Assembly: GCF_000819685.1 (NCBI RefSeq)
Contig: NZ_CDBR01000079.1
Location: 1 to 58,531, forward strand
Direction of reading: 5' to 3'
DNA length: 58,531 nt
From: Aeromonas allosaccharophila
GTDB lineage: Bacteria > Pseudomonadota > Gammaproteobacteria > Enterobacterales > Aeromonadaceae
In this document: positions 29,617-38,255 of the stretch, in pieces
Position numbering within the stretch: the first letter of the stretch is position 1
Layout: every line of letters starts with the position of its first letter
Program-made: the position numbers and the translations under genes
The notes under the pieces: generated by a model
Database searches by the model: none
The model's input: the letters and a program-made list of their open reading frames with translations, nothing else
Told to the model about the DNA's origin: nothing

Positions 29617-30278
29617 ATGATCGACTTTTACACCGCCGCGACCCCCAATGGTTTCAAGGTGGCAATCGCCCTCGAAGAGCTGGGGTTGCCCTATCGGGTC
29701 ATTCCCCTCGATTTGTCGGCGCTGGATCAAAAAAGCCTGAGTTTCTCGCCATCAACCCCAATGGCCGCATTCCAGCCATTGTTGACCGGGATAACGACGA
29801 TTTCGCCGTGTTCGAGTCGGGGGCCATCCTCATCTATCTGGCGGAGAAAGCGGGCAAGTTGCTGCCCGCCGATCCCAAACGCCGCTCTCAGGCCATCCAG
29901 TGGCTGATGTTCCAGATGGGCGGGGTCGGGCCCATGATGGGGCAGGCCAACGTCTTCTATCGCTACTTTCCGGAGAAGATCCCCGCCGCCATCGAGCGTT
30001 ATCAGAAGGAGGGGCGTCGCCTGTTCGAGGTGCTCGACAGCCATCTGGCCCACCACGAATATCTGGCGGATGAGTACAGCATCGCCGACATTGCCACCTG
30101 GCCCTGGGTGCGCATTTATGACTGGAGCGGCATCTCTATCGAGGGATTGCCCCATCTGCAAGCCTGGATGGCCCGCATGGCAGAGAAGCCTGCCTGCCAG
30201 AAGGGGATCACCATACCGCCGCGCAAGGAGCAGCCCGATGAGCTGATCAAGCAGGCGCAGCAGATGGTAACGCGTTGA
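29617..30278 (+). pseudogene. Glutathione S-transferase family gene with a one-base frameshift
   Basis: Read as one gene this is a GST of about 220 aa, similar to YghU/YfcG-type proteins. The first frame gives [20 protein letters not shown] to LSALDQK. The second frame then gives [38 protein letters not shown] and a normal C-terminal helical domain. The break is in a run of six A at 29729-29734; seven A would restore the frame. This is either a true inactivating indel, a slippage site or a sequencing error in a homopolymer. Everything else in the gene is intact, which favours a recent event or an error. Confidence 0.85.
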
Positions 30279-30540
30279 TTTTTAACTGCCGACGGGGCGC
30301 CACGCCCCGTAATATTAGAAAAACTAGGGCAAGCTGATTATAAAGATTGGTTCGTTTTTTGTGAGCTGAGTCACTATGATGCCCCCATACCACCAAGCGT
30401 CCTGTGCGGTGGTCTGGCGGGCTCCCCGCCTATTGTTTCCAACACTGTTTTTGATTGCATCACAGCATCTGTGATCGGATTCCTCTGGGCTATTTTGTGC
30501 CAGAGGGGCGGCAGCATTTTTTCGATTTTTTGGGACTGAT

Positions 30541-31737
30541 ATGGATCGGCACAGTTTTTATCCGTTGTTTTTATTGACCATTCTGATGGTCGCTGTGGGC
30601 CAGATGACCCAGACCCTTTATGTTCCCTCCATTCCGATGATGGCGGGGGATTTCAATGTGGCCTCGGGCCAGCTGCAGGCGGTGATGGCCTGTTACCTGA
30701 TCCCCTATGGCCTCTCCCAGTTTGTGTACGGGCCGCTGTCTGATCGTATCGGCCGTCGCCCGGTGCTGATCGTCGGCATGATGGTGTTTCTGGTGGGCAC
30801 CCTGACCATCCAGCTCATCCCGCACTTCACCGCCTTGCTGGTGGGCAGCTTTATTCAAGGGCTGGGGACCGGTGCCGGTGGTGCCATGAGCCGTACCGTG
30901 ATGCGCGATCGCTACAACGGCGCCGAGCTCAACCGCGCCAACAGTCTGGTGAGTATGGGGGTGATCTTCTCCCCGCTGCTGGCGCCGGTGCTGGGTGGCT
31001 GGTTGACCGAGCTGTTCAACTGGCGCGCCGGTTACTGGTTCCTGTTCGGCTTTGGCGCCGTGGCGACCCTGGCCATTCTGGCCTGGTTTGGCGAGACCTT
31101 GCCCGTTGCAGCCCGTCAGCCGCTGCGCGTCGGTGCTGCCTATCGCCACGTGCTCGGTAACCCGCGCTTTCAGGGCAACCTGCTCTGCCTGATGGCGACT
31201 TTTGCCGGTTTGGCGGTGTTTGAAGCAGCGGCCGGTGTATTGCTCGGTGATGTGCTGCAACTGAGCGCCCGCACCGTGAGCGTGCTGTTCGTGCTGCCGT
31301 TGCCCGGCTATCTGTTCGGTGCCTGGCTCTCTGCCAAGCTGAGCTTTCGCCTGAGCCAGGGCAAGCTGATGCGTCTGGGTATCGCCTTTCTGGCGCTGGG
31401 ATCGCTGATCATTCTGGTGCCGGGGCTGTTCGGGGTGGTGAGTGCCGCCTCGCTGGTTGGGGGTGCTGCCGTCTACTTCATCGGTAGTGGCATTCTCTAC
31501 CCGACCGCTACTTCCTGTGCCATCGAGCCCTTCCCGGGTCAGGCCGGCACAGCTGGTGCCATTCTCGGCGGGATGCAGAATCTGGGGGCCGGTATCGTGA
31601 CTCTGCTGGCCGCCGGTTTCCCGATGACCGGTCAGGTGACCCTGGGGGCCATCATGACCCTGATGGTGCTGATCGTGGCGTTGAGCTTTGTCTGGTTGCG
31701 CCACCACGGTTCCCCCCACGAGCAGATGGCCATCTGA
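30541..31737 (+). CDS. emrD: Multidrug MFS transporter EmrD-like
   Basis: The 398-aa protein has 12 predicted transmembrane helices. The MFS loop 2-3 motif GPLSDRIGRRPVLIVGM near residue 60 and the Bcr/CflA-type VMACYLIPYGLSQF before it place it in the DHA1 drug/proton antiporter group; QTLYVPSIPMMAGDF at the N-terminus is typical of EmrD. It exports hydrophobic compounds at the inner membrane by proton antiport. It is a single gene, followed by a terminator at 31764. The 262 bp upstream hold a small GC hairpin at 30292-30310 and no gene. Confidence 0.85.
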   Translation: MDRHSFYPLFLLTILMVAVGQMTQTLYVPSIPMMAGDFNVASGQLQAVMACYLIPYGLSQFVYGPLSDRIGRRPVLIVGMMVFLVGTLTIQLIPHFTALLVGSFIQGLGTGAGGAMSRTVMRDRYNGAELNRANSLVSMGVIFSPLLAPVLGGWLTELFNWRAGYWFLFGFGAVATLAILAWFGETLPVAARQPLRVGAAYRHVLGNPRFQGNLLCLMATFAGLAVFEAAAGVLLGDVLQLSARTVSVLFVLPLPGYLFGAWLSAKLSFRLSQGKLMRLGIAFLALGSLIILVPGLFGVVSAASLVGGAAVYFIGSGILYPTATSCAIEPFPGQAGTAGAILGGMQNLGAGIVTLLAAGFPMTGQVTLGAIMTLMVLIVALSFVWLRHHGSPHEQMAI

Positions 31738-31763
31738 TCAGCCGTTCTTTTTGCGACTGAAGC

Positions 31764-31795
31764 AAGCCCACCCTCAGCGGTGGGCTTTGTTTTAT
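31764..31795 (+). terminator. Terminator after emrD
   Basis: AAGCCCACC (31764-31772) pairs with GGTGGGCTT (31779-31787), then TGTTTTAT. Confidence 0.85.
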
Positions 31796-31879
31796 CCGAA
31801 GAACGGGCAGGGAGATCGCATTCGCTTGATGTGGTGATCGCGGCAGTGTCATCGCAGGATGTTGAACGGGTAGAAAAGA

Positions 31880-31909
31880 AAAAGCCCGTCACGCAGGTGA
31901 CGGGCTTTT
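31880..31909 (-). terminator. Terminator after the 6S RNA gene
   Basis: AAAGCCCGTCAC and GTGACGGGCTTT form a long stem around GCAG. On the minus strand it is followed by CTTTTTCTTTTC, a good U-tract. It lies just beyond the 3' end of ssrS. Confidence 0.85.
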
Positions 31910-31915
31910 ACTGTT

Positions 31916-32095
31916 GGTACCCCGAGATGCCGTTGCCGGTTTGGGCCCTTGAACCGTAGGTTCAAGGCGGGAATCGAATCTGACCGCAGGCTTCTCGGTC
32001 GTGCCGAGCATGCGCAATAGCCAGAAGGCCGATCCCCTGTTGGGTATGATTATCGGCTCGGGGACTTGAACCGGCTGACAAACATCCCAGGGAAT
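31916..32095 (-). ncRNA. ssrS: 6S RNA
   Basis: About 180 nt, on the minus strand directly downstream of zapA, its conserved location in gammaproteobacteria. The 5' end (ATTCCCTGGGATGTT) pairs with the 3' end (GGCATCTCGGGG) to form the closing stem. Internally it has GTCCCCGAGCCGATAATCATACC near the 5' side, GCATGCTCGG in the middle, and CCTTGAACC with GGTTCAAGGG near the 3' side, all recognisable from the E. coli RNA. 6S RNA binds sigma-70 RNA polymerase in stationary phase. The exact ends are estimated by alignment from memory. Confidence 0.92.
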
Positions 32096-32112
32096 TTTAA
32101 AACGGTTTGCGA

Positions 32113-32445
32113 TTAGGGCTGTTGCCCCTCTTCGCTGGAATCACCATATTGTCCGTGCTCGATCAGGGCCGCTTCGATGGTGCGCTGCAGCATCTTGATC
32201 CGCTTGTCCATAGTCTCAGAGTATTGGTGGTTCTTCTCTTTTTCAAGGCAGAGCTCATGACAGAAATTGAGCGCCGCCATGATAGCCAATTGCTCGTTGC
32301 TGGAGACTTTGGAACGTTGACGCAGGTCGATCAACTTGTCGGTCAGCTGCTCGGCGGCCTGGCGCAGGGCATCCTGCTGTCCCAAGGGACAGGATACCTT
32401 GTAGGGACGTCCCAAAATGACGATTTCTACGGCCTCTGTGCTCAT
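32113..32445 (-). CDS. zapA: Cell division protein ZapA
   Basis: The product is 110 aa from the ATG at 32445 (MSTEAVEIVILGRPYKVSCP), the family's usual start; an in-frame upstream start at 32487 would add an unconserved tail. The N-terminal globular part is followed by a coiled coil (residues 60-105). ZapA crosslinks FtsZ filaments at the Z ring. It is transcribed with 6S RNA downstream and divergently from ygfB, which starts 174 bp away. Confidence 0.92.
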   Translation of the reverse strand: MSTEAVEIVILGRPYKVSCPLGQQDALRQAAEQLTDKLIDLRQRSKVSSNEQLAIMAALNFCHELCLEKEKNHQYSETMDKRIKMLQRTIEAALIEHGQYGDSSEEGQQP

Positions 32446-32618
32446 GCCTTCCTCAATACGGCGGAGCTGATTTCCGCCTTTATCCACGTGGACAACTGGG
32501 CGGGACTATATAGCGCAGATGCATAAGTTTCAAGGCCTTGCTGGCTCTGCAAGAGGGAGAATGCTAGGATCCTGACTATTAATTCTGCAAATTTGACTGA
32601 ACTTTGAGCGGATCCTCG

Positions 32619-33188
32619 ATGAGCAAAACGAACCCCCTTAAATATGCGGCAGTGGCCGACATCATGGAACAACATGAGCTGATGGCCAGCGCAGTAGAGG
32701 CCCATGGTGTGATCTGCGGTCTGGTGTGTGGCGGCGTGGCACTGGACGACAAGAGTTGGCTGCCCCATTTCAACGATCTGGTGAACGACGGTTTCGGCCT
32801 GCCGGCCCCGGTGCGCCAGGTGATGACCGATCTTTATCACAATGTGGTCGAGAGCCTGATGGCCCAGAAGGGCGTCGAGCTGTTGCTGCCAAGCGATGAC
32901 GCTCCCCTCGACGAGCGCATCGATTCACTGGTGGACTGGTCGCAGGCATTTCTGGCCGGTTTCGGCGTGGTGCAGCAGGAGCTTTCCCGCGCATCGGAAG
33001 AGCTGCAGGAGATGATCCAGGATATTGCCAGCATCACTCAGGTCTCTGCCGAGTTTGATCAGGAAGATGACGAGAACGAAGCCTCCTTCCTGGTGCTCTA
33101 CGAACACGTCAAACTGGGGGTCATGATGGCCTTCGAAGAGTTTGGTAAGCGCCCCGATACCCCGAGCGCGCCGCCGACCCTTCATTGA
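32619..33188 (+). CDS. ygfB: YgfB / UPF0149 family protein
   Basis: The product is 189 aa from the ATG at 32619 (MSKTNPLKYAAVADIMEQ). Conserved features are the VICGLVCGGV loop, WSQAFLAGFGV near residue 105 and the acidic SAEFDQEDDENEASFLVLYEHV near the end, typical of this helical family. It is divergent from zapA, the standard neighbourhood. In many relatives pepP follows it before ubiH; here a terminator and ubiH follow directly. The biochemical role is unclear; YgfB has been linked to regulation in Pseudomonas. Confidence 0.9.
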   Translation: MSKTNPLKYAAVADIMEQHELMASAVEAHGVICGLVCGGVALDDKSWLPHFNDLVNDGFGLPAPVRQVMTDLYHNVVESLMAQKGVELLLPSDDAPLDERIDSLVDWSQAFLAGFGVVQQELSRASEELQEMIQDIASITQVSAEFDQEDDENEASFLVLYEHVKLGVMMAFEEFGKRPDTPSAPPTLH

Positions 33189-33221
33189 GATGCGGGTCAA
33201 CGCGGCCCTTACTGAATCTGC

Positions 33222-33252
33222 AAGAGCGCCTGATGGCGCTCTTTTTTATTCC
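33222..33252 (+). terminator. Terminator after ygfB
   Basis: AAGAGCGCC and GGCGCTCTT around a TGAT loop, followed by TTTTA. It separates ygfB from ubiH. Confidence 0.88.
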
Positions 33253-33365
33253 CTTGTGGTGGCTAACCCTGTGAGGCGCAACCGGTTTTTTGCCGCTGAC
33301 CTCGCATTCGGCCAGCGGCTTTGTGATAGCATGAGGCCACCTTTTTCACTTCTTCCTCTCTGCTT

Positions 33366-34589
33366 ATGTCTCAATCTGATGTGCGACAGGTCGATGTCAC
33401 CCTGGTCGGCGGTGGAATGAGCGGTGCCGTGCTGGCCCTTTCGCTGGCAGCCCTGCTTCGATCCGATGGCTCCCCCCTCGAGATCCTGCTGCTGGAGGCA
33501 AGCGTCCCCGAACAGCACACCCATTCAGGGTTCGACGCCCGCGCCATTGCGCTCTCGGCCGGTACCTGTGATGCGCTGTTGCGGCGCGGACTCTGGCCGC
33601 TGTTTGCCCCCCATTGCTCCCCCATTACCCAGATTCATGTCTCGGATCAGGGCCACTTCGGCCAGGCTCGCCTGTCGGCCACTGAATACGGTTTGCCCGC
33701 GCTGGGCCAGGTGATCGAGCTTGCAGCTGCCGGTCATGAGCTGCAACGGGCGATGGCGGCCTCTCCCAATATCCGGGTCTGCTGTCCGGCCCGGGTGAGC
33801 GAGATTGCGCCCGATGAGGAGAAGGTGACCCTCACTCTCGAGAGCGGTGAACAGATTGAGACCCGCCTGCTGGTGGCCGCAGACGGCGGTAACTCCTTTG
33901 TGCGTCAGCACTTCAAGTTGCCGGTGACCCGTCACGACTTTGAGCAGCACGCCATCATCGCCACCGTCAAAACGGCGCAAGACCCTGCAGGACGCGCCTT
34001 CGAGCGCTTTACCGAAGGGGGCCCGCTGGCCCTGTTGCCGATGCAGGAGGGGCTCTCCTCGCTGGTATGGAGCGTCGGGCAGCATGAGGTGGATGAGCTG
34101 ATGGCGCTAGATGAGGCGGCGTTTCTTGCCCGTCTGCAGCAGGCCTTTGGCTGGCGGCTCGGTCGCTTCGAGCGATGCGGCGTGCGTAACGTCTATCCAC
34201 TCATTCTGACCGCCTGCGACTACCCGCTGGCCCAGCGTACCGTGCTGGTGGGCAATGCCGCCCACGCCCTGCACCCGATTGCCGGACAGGGCTTTAACCT
34301 CGGGATGCGGGATCTGGATCTGCTTACCGGCGCCGTAGCCAAGGCGTTGGCAGAGGGGGAGGATATCGGCAGCTTCAAGGTGCTGAACGGCTACTGGAAG
34401 CAGCGCCAGCGCGATCAGGCGCAGACCGTCTGGCTTACCTCCTCGCTGGCCCAGTTCTTCTCCAATGGTCACGATCCGCTGGTGGCAGGGCGCAATCTGG
34501 CGCTCACCCTGATGGGGCGGCTCCCGTGCCTCAAGGCACCGCTTGCCTCGCGCACCCTGGGCTTTGTCGCCGATGTGTGCGGCAACTAG
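33366..34589 (+). CDS. ubiH: 2-octaprenyl-6-methoxyphenol hydroxylase UbiH
   Basis: The 407-aa FAD monooxygenase has the N-terminal dinucleotide motif VTLVGGGMSGAVLALSL, the middle DG motif LLVAADGGNSFVRQHF near residue 175, and the C-terminal FAD motif VLVGNAAHALHPIAGQGFNLGMRDL near 295. It hydroxylates the ring during aerobic ubiquinone synthesis at the inner membrane Ubi complex. The start at 33366 fits the family. It precedes the paralogue ubiI in the conserved order. Confidence 0.92.
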   Translation: MSQSDVRQVDVTLVGGGMSGAVLALSLAALLRSDGSPLEILLLEASVPEQHTHSGFDARAIALSAGTCDALLRRGLWPLFAPHCSPITQIHVSDQGHFGQARLSATEYGLPALGQVIELAAAGHELQRAMAASPNIRVCCPARVSEIAPDEEKVTLTLESGEQIETRLLVAADGGNSFVRQHFKLPVTRHDFEQHAIIATVKTAQDPAGRAFERFTEGGPLALLPMQEGLSSLVWSVGQHEVDELMALDEAAFLARLQQAFGWRLGRFERCGVRNVYPLILTACDYPLAQRTVLVGNAAHALHPIAGQGFNLGMRDLDLLTGAVAKALAEGEDIGSFKVLNGYWKQRQRDQAQTVWLTSSLAQFFSNGHDPLVAGRNLALTLMGRLPCLKAPLASRTLGFVADVCGN

Positions 34590-34722
34590 CCAGCGCATGT
34601 TGAGCGGAACATGTCGACCGGAAGATGGTGACCGCCATTCGTTGATCAAAACCTATTGAATAAAGAGGCGATGCCTGCGGGCGTCCCCTCGCTGGCCAGC
34701 CGGTCAGCCCTGAAAGGATGAG

Positions 34723-35994
34723 ATGATGCAGATGCAAAATGTGGATGTGGTGATTGTCGGTGGCGGCATGGTGGGGCTGGGGCTCGCTGCGGCCCTTAAA
34801 CATAGCGCCCTCAAGGTGCTGGTGGTGGAGGGGCAACTGCCCGACCCGCAGCTGGGGGAGGTGGCTGACAACCGGGTCAGCGCCCTGAGCCTGGCCAGCC
34901 AGCAGATCCTGCGCCATGTCGGCGCCTGGGATGGCATTGCAGCGCGCCGCCTGCAGGCCTACGACAAGATGGCGGTGTGGGAGCAAGACAGTTTCGGCCA
35001 TATCGACTTCGATGCCGCTAGCCTGCGTCAGGCCAACCTCGGCCATATCGTTGAGAATCGGGTGATCCAGCTGGCATTGCTTGATGCCATTGAAGGTGCC
35101 AGCAATATCCAGCTGCAGACCCCCGCCAGAGCGAAGAGCCTGCAGAGCGGCCCGGCGGGTGCCTTGCTGCTCCTTGAAGATGGTCAGGCCATCTCGGCCA
35201 AACTGGTGGTGGCTGCCGATGGCGCCCACTCCTGGGTGCGCCGTCAGGCCGATATTCCGCTTACCAGCTGGGATTACGGTCACCACGCCCTGGTGGCGAC
35301 GGTGCGCTGCGCCGAACCCCATGAAGCTGTTGCTCGCCAGATCTTCACCCCGGATGGCCCGCTCGCCTTTTTGCCGCTGTGGCAGGAGAACCTCTGCTCC
35401 ATCGTCTGGTCGCTGCCCGCTGCTCGCGCCGAGGCGCTCTGTGCTTGCGATGACGAGCAGTTCAATCGCCAGCTCACCGCTGCCTTCGATGCCCGGCTCG
35501 GTCTGTGCAAGGTGGAAGGGCCGCGTAGCGCCATTCCGCTCACCGCCCGCTATGCCCGCGACTTTGCCCGTGAGCGGCTGGTGCTGGTGGGGGATGCTGC
35601 CCACACCATCCACCCGCTGGCGGGGCAGGGGGTCAACCTCGGCCTGCTGGATGCCGCCGCGCTGGCGGAGCAGATCTTGCAGAATCATGCCGCGGGCGAG
35701 GATATCGGCCTGCTCGCCAACCTGCGCAGCTACGAGCGCTGGCGCAAGAGCGAAGCGGCTCGCATGCTGGCGGCAATGGAAGGGATCAAGCGGCTGTTCA
35801 GCGGTGCCAACCCGCTCAAGAAGCTGGTGCGAGGCGTCGGATTGCGCGCGGCGAATTTGCTGACGCCGTTCAAGGAGGGAGTGATCCGGGCAGCCATGGG
35901 GCTGGAGGGCGAGCTACCCGCATTGGCCCGTCCTGACTGGGCTGTTGCGGCGACCAAGGGCAGTGCCATGCAGGCCAAGGGTGAAAAAAACTAA
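34723..35994 (+). CDS. ubiI: 2-octaprenylphenol hydroxylase UbiI (VisC)
   Basis: The 423-aa FAD monooxygenase is paralogous to UbiH: VVIVGGGMVGLGLAAALK at the start, VVAADGAHSWVRRQADI near residue 170 and LVGDAAHTIHPLAGQGVNLGLLD near 290. UbiI performs C5 hydroxylation in ubiquinone synthesis. It starts 133 bp after ubiH and was probably once co-transcribed with it. Two adjacent Met codons at the start leave a small uncertainty. It lies directly upstream of the glycine cleavage operon, as in many gammaproteobacteria. Confidence 0.9.
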   Translation: MMQMQNVDVVIVGGGMVGLGLAAALKHSALKVLVVEGQLPDPQLGEVADNRVSALSLASQQILRHVGAWDGIAARRLQAYDKMAVWEQDSFGHIDFDAASLRQANLGHIVENRVIQLALLDAIEGASNIQLQTPARAKSLQSGPAGALLLLEDGQAISAKLVVAADGAHSWVRRQADIPLTSWDYGHHALVATVRCAEPHEAVARQIFTPDGPLAFLPLWQENLCSIVWSLPAARAEALCACDDEQFNRQLTAAFDARLGLCKVEGPRSAIPLTARYARDFARERLVLVGDAAHTIHPLAGQGVNLGLLDAAALAEQILQNHAAGEDIGLLANLRSYERWRKSEAARMLAAMEGIKRLFSGANPLKKLVRGVGLRAANLLTPFKEGVIRAAMGLEGELPALARPDWAVAATKGSAMQAKGEKN

Positions 35995-36410
35995 TATTAC
36001 TCGCCGTTTTTGACAACAAAAGTAATCCGACAAGGCTGATGACCCGTTTTGGGTGTCAGCCTTTAATTTTGCTCTGGAGCGAAACGTTTTTCTGCAAATT
36101 GTGACGAAACGGTAAAAATCAAAATTTAATCTCGCCTGAGTCGGCTTATGGCTGTTTTTATCACTGCATTTATCTTAGTGTCTGGAGTCAGTTTTACGGG
36201 AGGGGATTAGTTTTTTTTGAGCGGCACGCTCGCCTGCTTGTCATATAATCCGCTCCGTTCAAGGAATCCCTCTTGCCTGGCAAGGGCAGGAGCGAGCACA
36301 CACTTTTGGATCCGGTCGCTATTTGCTGCGCACAGTGCAGTCAGAGCGGTGGCGCGGGTCGCAAGGGTGGTCGCCAAAGCGAAAAGGCTTTTTGCTAAGG
36401 AAAGAATGCG
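35995..36410. other. Leader and promoter region of gcvTHP
   Basis: The 416-bp gap is AT-rich in its first half and contains the short hairpin GAGCGGCACGCTC near 36218-36231. I looked for the two-aptamer glycine riboswitch that precedes glycine-use genes in some relatives and did not find its core. GcvA/Lrp-type control is possible, but I cannot assign a site. No gene is evident. Confidence 0.5.
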
Positions 36411-37508
36411 ATGATCCAGACTACTGTACTGCATCCCAAACACCTGGAAGCCGGCGCCAAGATGGTGGACTTCCACGGTTGGGAAATGCCTATCAACTAC
36501 GGCTCCCAGCTGGAAGAGCACCACGCGGTGCGCAGCGATGCCGGTATGTTCGATGTCTCCCACATGACCATCGTCGATTTGACCGGCGAACGGGTTAAAG
36601 CCTTTCTGCAACACCTGCTGGCCAACGACGTGGCCAAACTCACTGCCCCCGGCAAGGCCCTCTACAGTGGCATGCTCAATCCGGAAGGCGGCGTGATCGA
36701 TGACCTCATCACCTATTACCTGACCGATACCTTCTACCGGCTGGTGGTCAACTCCGCTACCCGTGAGAAAGATCTGGCCTGGATCCGCCATCACGCCATC
36801 GATTTCGATGTCACAGTGACCGAGCGTCCCGAGCTTGCGATGATTGCGGTGCAGGGCCCCAACGCCAAGGTCAAGGCTACTGCTGTGCTGAGTGCCGCCC
36901 AGCGCACCGCCGTGGTAGGGATGAAACCTTTCTTCGGCGTGCAGGCTGGCGATCTCTTTATCGCCACTACCGGCTACACCGGCGAGGATGGTTATGAAAT
37001 CGTGGTGCCGCAAGAGAAAGCCTGCGAGCTGTGGCAGGCACTGCTGGATAACGGCGTCGCCCCGTGCGGCCTCGGTGCCCGCGATACCCTGCGCCTCGAA
37101 GCAGGGATGAACCTCTACGGTCAGGATATGGACGAGTCAATCTCTCCGCTCGCCGCCAACATGGCCTGGACCATCGCCTGGGAGCCGAGCGATCGCCACT
37201 TCATCGGCCGCGACGTGCTGGAAGCACAGAGAGCGGCGGGCAACCAGCCCAAGCTGGTGGGTCTGGTGATGGAAGAGAAAGGGGTGCTGCGTGCCGGTAT
37301 GCCGGTCACCTTCACCGCGGCAAACGGTGAGAAGCGGGAAGGTGTGATCACCTCCGGCTCTTTCTCCCCCACCCTCGGCTACAGTATTGCCTTGGCGCGG
37401 GTGCCCCGTGATATCGGTGAACTGGCCGAGGTGGAGATCCGCAAGAAGCTGGTCACCGTGAAGGTCACCAAGCCCGCTTTCGTCCGTAACGGCCAGAAGC
37501 TGGTTTAA
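36411..37508 (+). CDS. gcvT: Glycine cleavage system aminomethyltransferase (T protein)
   Basis: The 365-aa T protein starts [32 protein letters not shown]. Signature stretches are [36 protein letters not shown] near residue 185 and [21 protein letters not shown] near 220. It moves the methylene group from lipoyl-bound glycine on GcvH to tetrahydrofolate. It is the first gene of gcvT-gcvH-gcvP, with normal high GC. Confidence 0.96.
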   Translation: MIQTTVLHPKHLEAGAKMVDFHGWEMPINYGSQLEEHHAVRSDAGMFDVSHMTIVDLTGERVKAFLQHLLANDVAKLTAPGKALYSGMLNPEGGVIDDLITYYLTDTFYRLVVNSATREKDLAWIRHHAIDFDVTVTERPELAMIAVQGPNAKVKATAVLSAAQRTAVVGMKPFFGVQAGDLFIATTGYTGEDGYEIVVPQEKACELWQALLDNGVAPCGLGARDTLRLEAGMNLYGQDMDESISPLAANMAWTIAWEPSDRHFIGRDVLEAQRAAGNQPKLVGLVMEEKGVLRAGMPVTFTAANGEKREGVITSGSFSPTLGYSIALARVPRDIGELAEVEIRKKLVTVKVTKPAFVRNGQKLV

Positions 37509-37592
37509 TACCGTCTTGGGGGAGGACTGTGCCTCCCCCATCGCTTTTCATATTCGTTTTTAAACGCGACTCAAAGATCAAAGGAAGCACAA

Positions 37593-37982
37593 ATGAGCCA
37601 TATCCCGAGCGAACTGAAATATGCCACTTCCCACGAGTGGATCCGTGTTGAAGCCAACGGCGAGGCCGTGGTCGGTATCACCGAGCACGCCCAGGAGCTG
37701 CTGGGTGACATGGTGTTTGTCGAGCTGCCGGAAGTGGGCAAGCAGGTCAGTGCCGGTGACGACTGCGCCGTGGCCGAGTCGGTCAAGGCGGCCTCCGACA
37801 TCTACAGCCCGGTGAGCGGCGAGATCATCGCCGTCAACGAAGAGCTGGAAGGGAGCCCCGAGCTGGTCAACTCCGACCCCTACGGCGCTGGCTGGCTGTT
37901 CCGCATCAAGCTCGATGACGAGAGCGAGCTTGCCAACCTGCTGGATGCCGAAGGCTACCAGAACGTGGTGGACGAAGAGTAA
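37593..37982 (+). CDS. gcvH: Glycine cleavage system H protein
   Basis: The 129-aa protein has the lipoyl-attachment region [20 protein letters not shown], with the modified Lys in ESVKA near residue 65. It shuttles the aminomethyl group between GcvP, GcvT and GcvL. It starts 84 bp after gcvT and is followed by a GC-rich terminator at 37988-38018. Confidence 0.96.
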   Translation: MSHIPSELKYATSHEWIRVEANGEAVVGITEHAQELLGDMVFVELPEVGKQVSAGDDCAVAESVKAASDIYSPVSGEIIAVNEELEGSPELVNSDPYGAGWLFRIKLDDESELANLLDAEGYQNVVDEE

Positions 37983-37987
37983 TACCC

Positions 37988-38018
37988 CGGGCCCTGCACC
38001 AACGTGCGGGGCCCTTTT
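37988..38018 (+). terminator. GC-rich terminator or attenuator between gcvH and gcvP
   Basis: GGGCCCTGCAC pairs with GTGCGGGGCCC around a CAAC loop, followed by TTTTGT. A gap of about 270 bp then leads to gcvP, so gcvP may have its own promoter or be expressed partly by readthrough. Confidence 0.75.
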
Positions 38019-38255
38019 GTATGGCTGCCGACGGAGTCGACAGCAGGGTGAAGTCACTCGTATCCGGCGTGTTGGGGGTTAGCTAGCGTTCGGTTTACAG
38101 GGTGATCCCCGGGGTGCCAGCGAGCATCCAGTGCCGTGCTCTCTTGGCTGCGGCATAGCGAACATGAGTGGAGTCGGTATCAGCCGACCATCAGGAACAT
38201 CAGGTCTTGGTTATCAGGATGTCATGCCAGGACTTATTTACTAGGAAATAGGGAA

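Noticed and set aside
30571..31719. Long open reading frame antisense to emrD
   Set aside because: It is low-complexity (His, Gln and Gly rich) and exactly mirrors a well-supported transporter gene; a high-GC shadow frame.
35995..36410. Glycine riboswitch upstream of gcvT
   Set aside because: The conserved aptamer core and the tandem arrangement could not be found; only a short hairpin is present.
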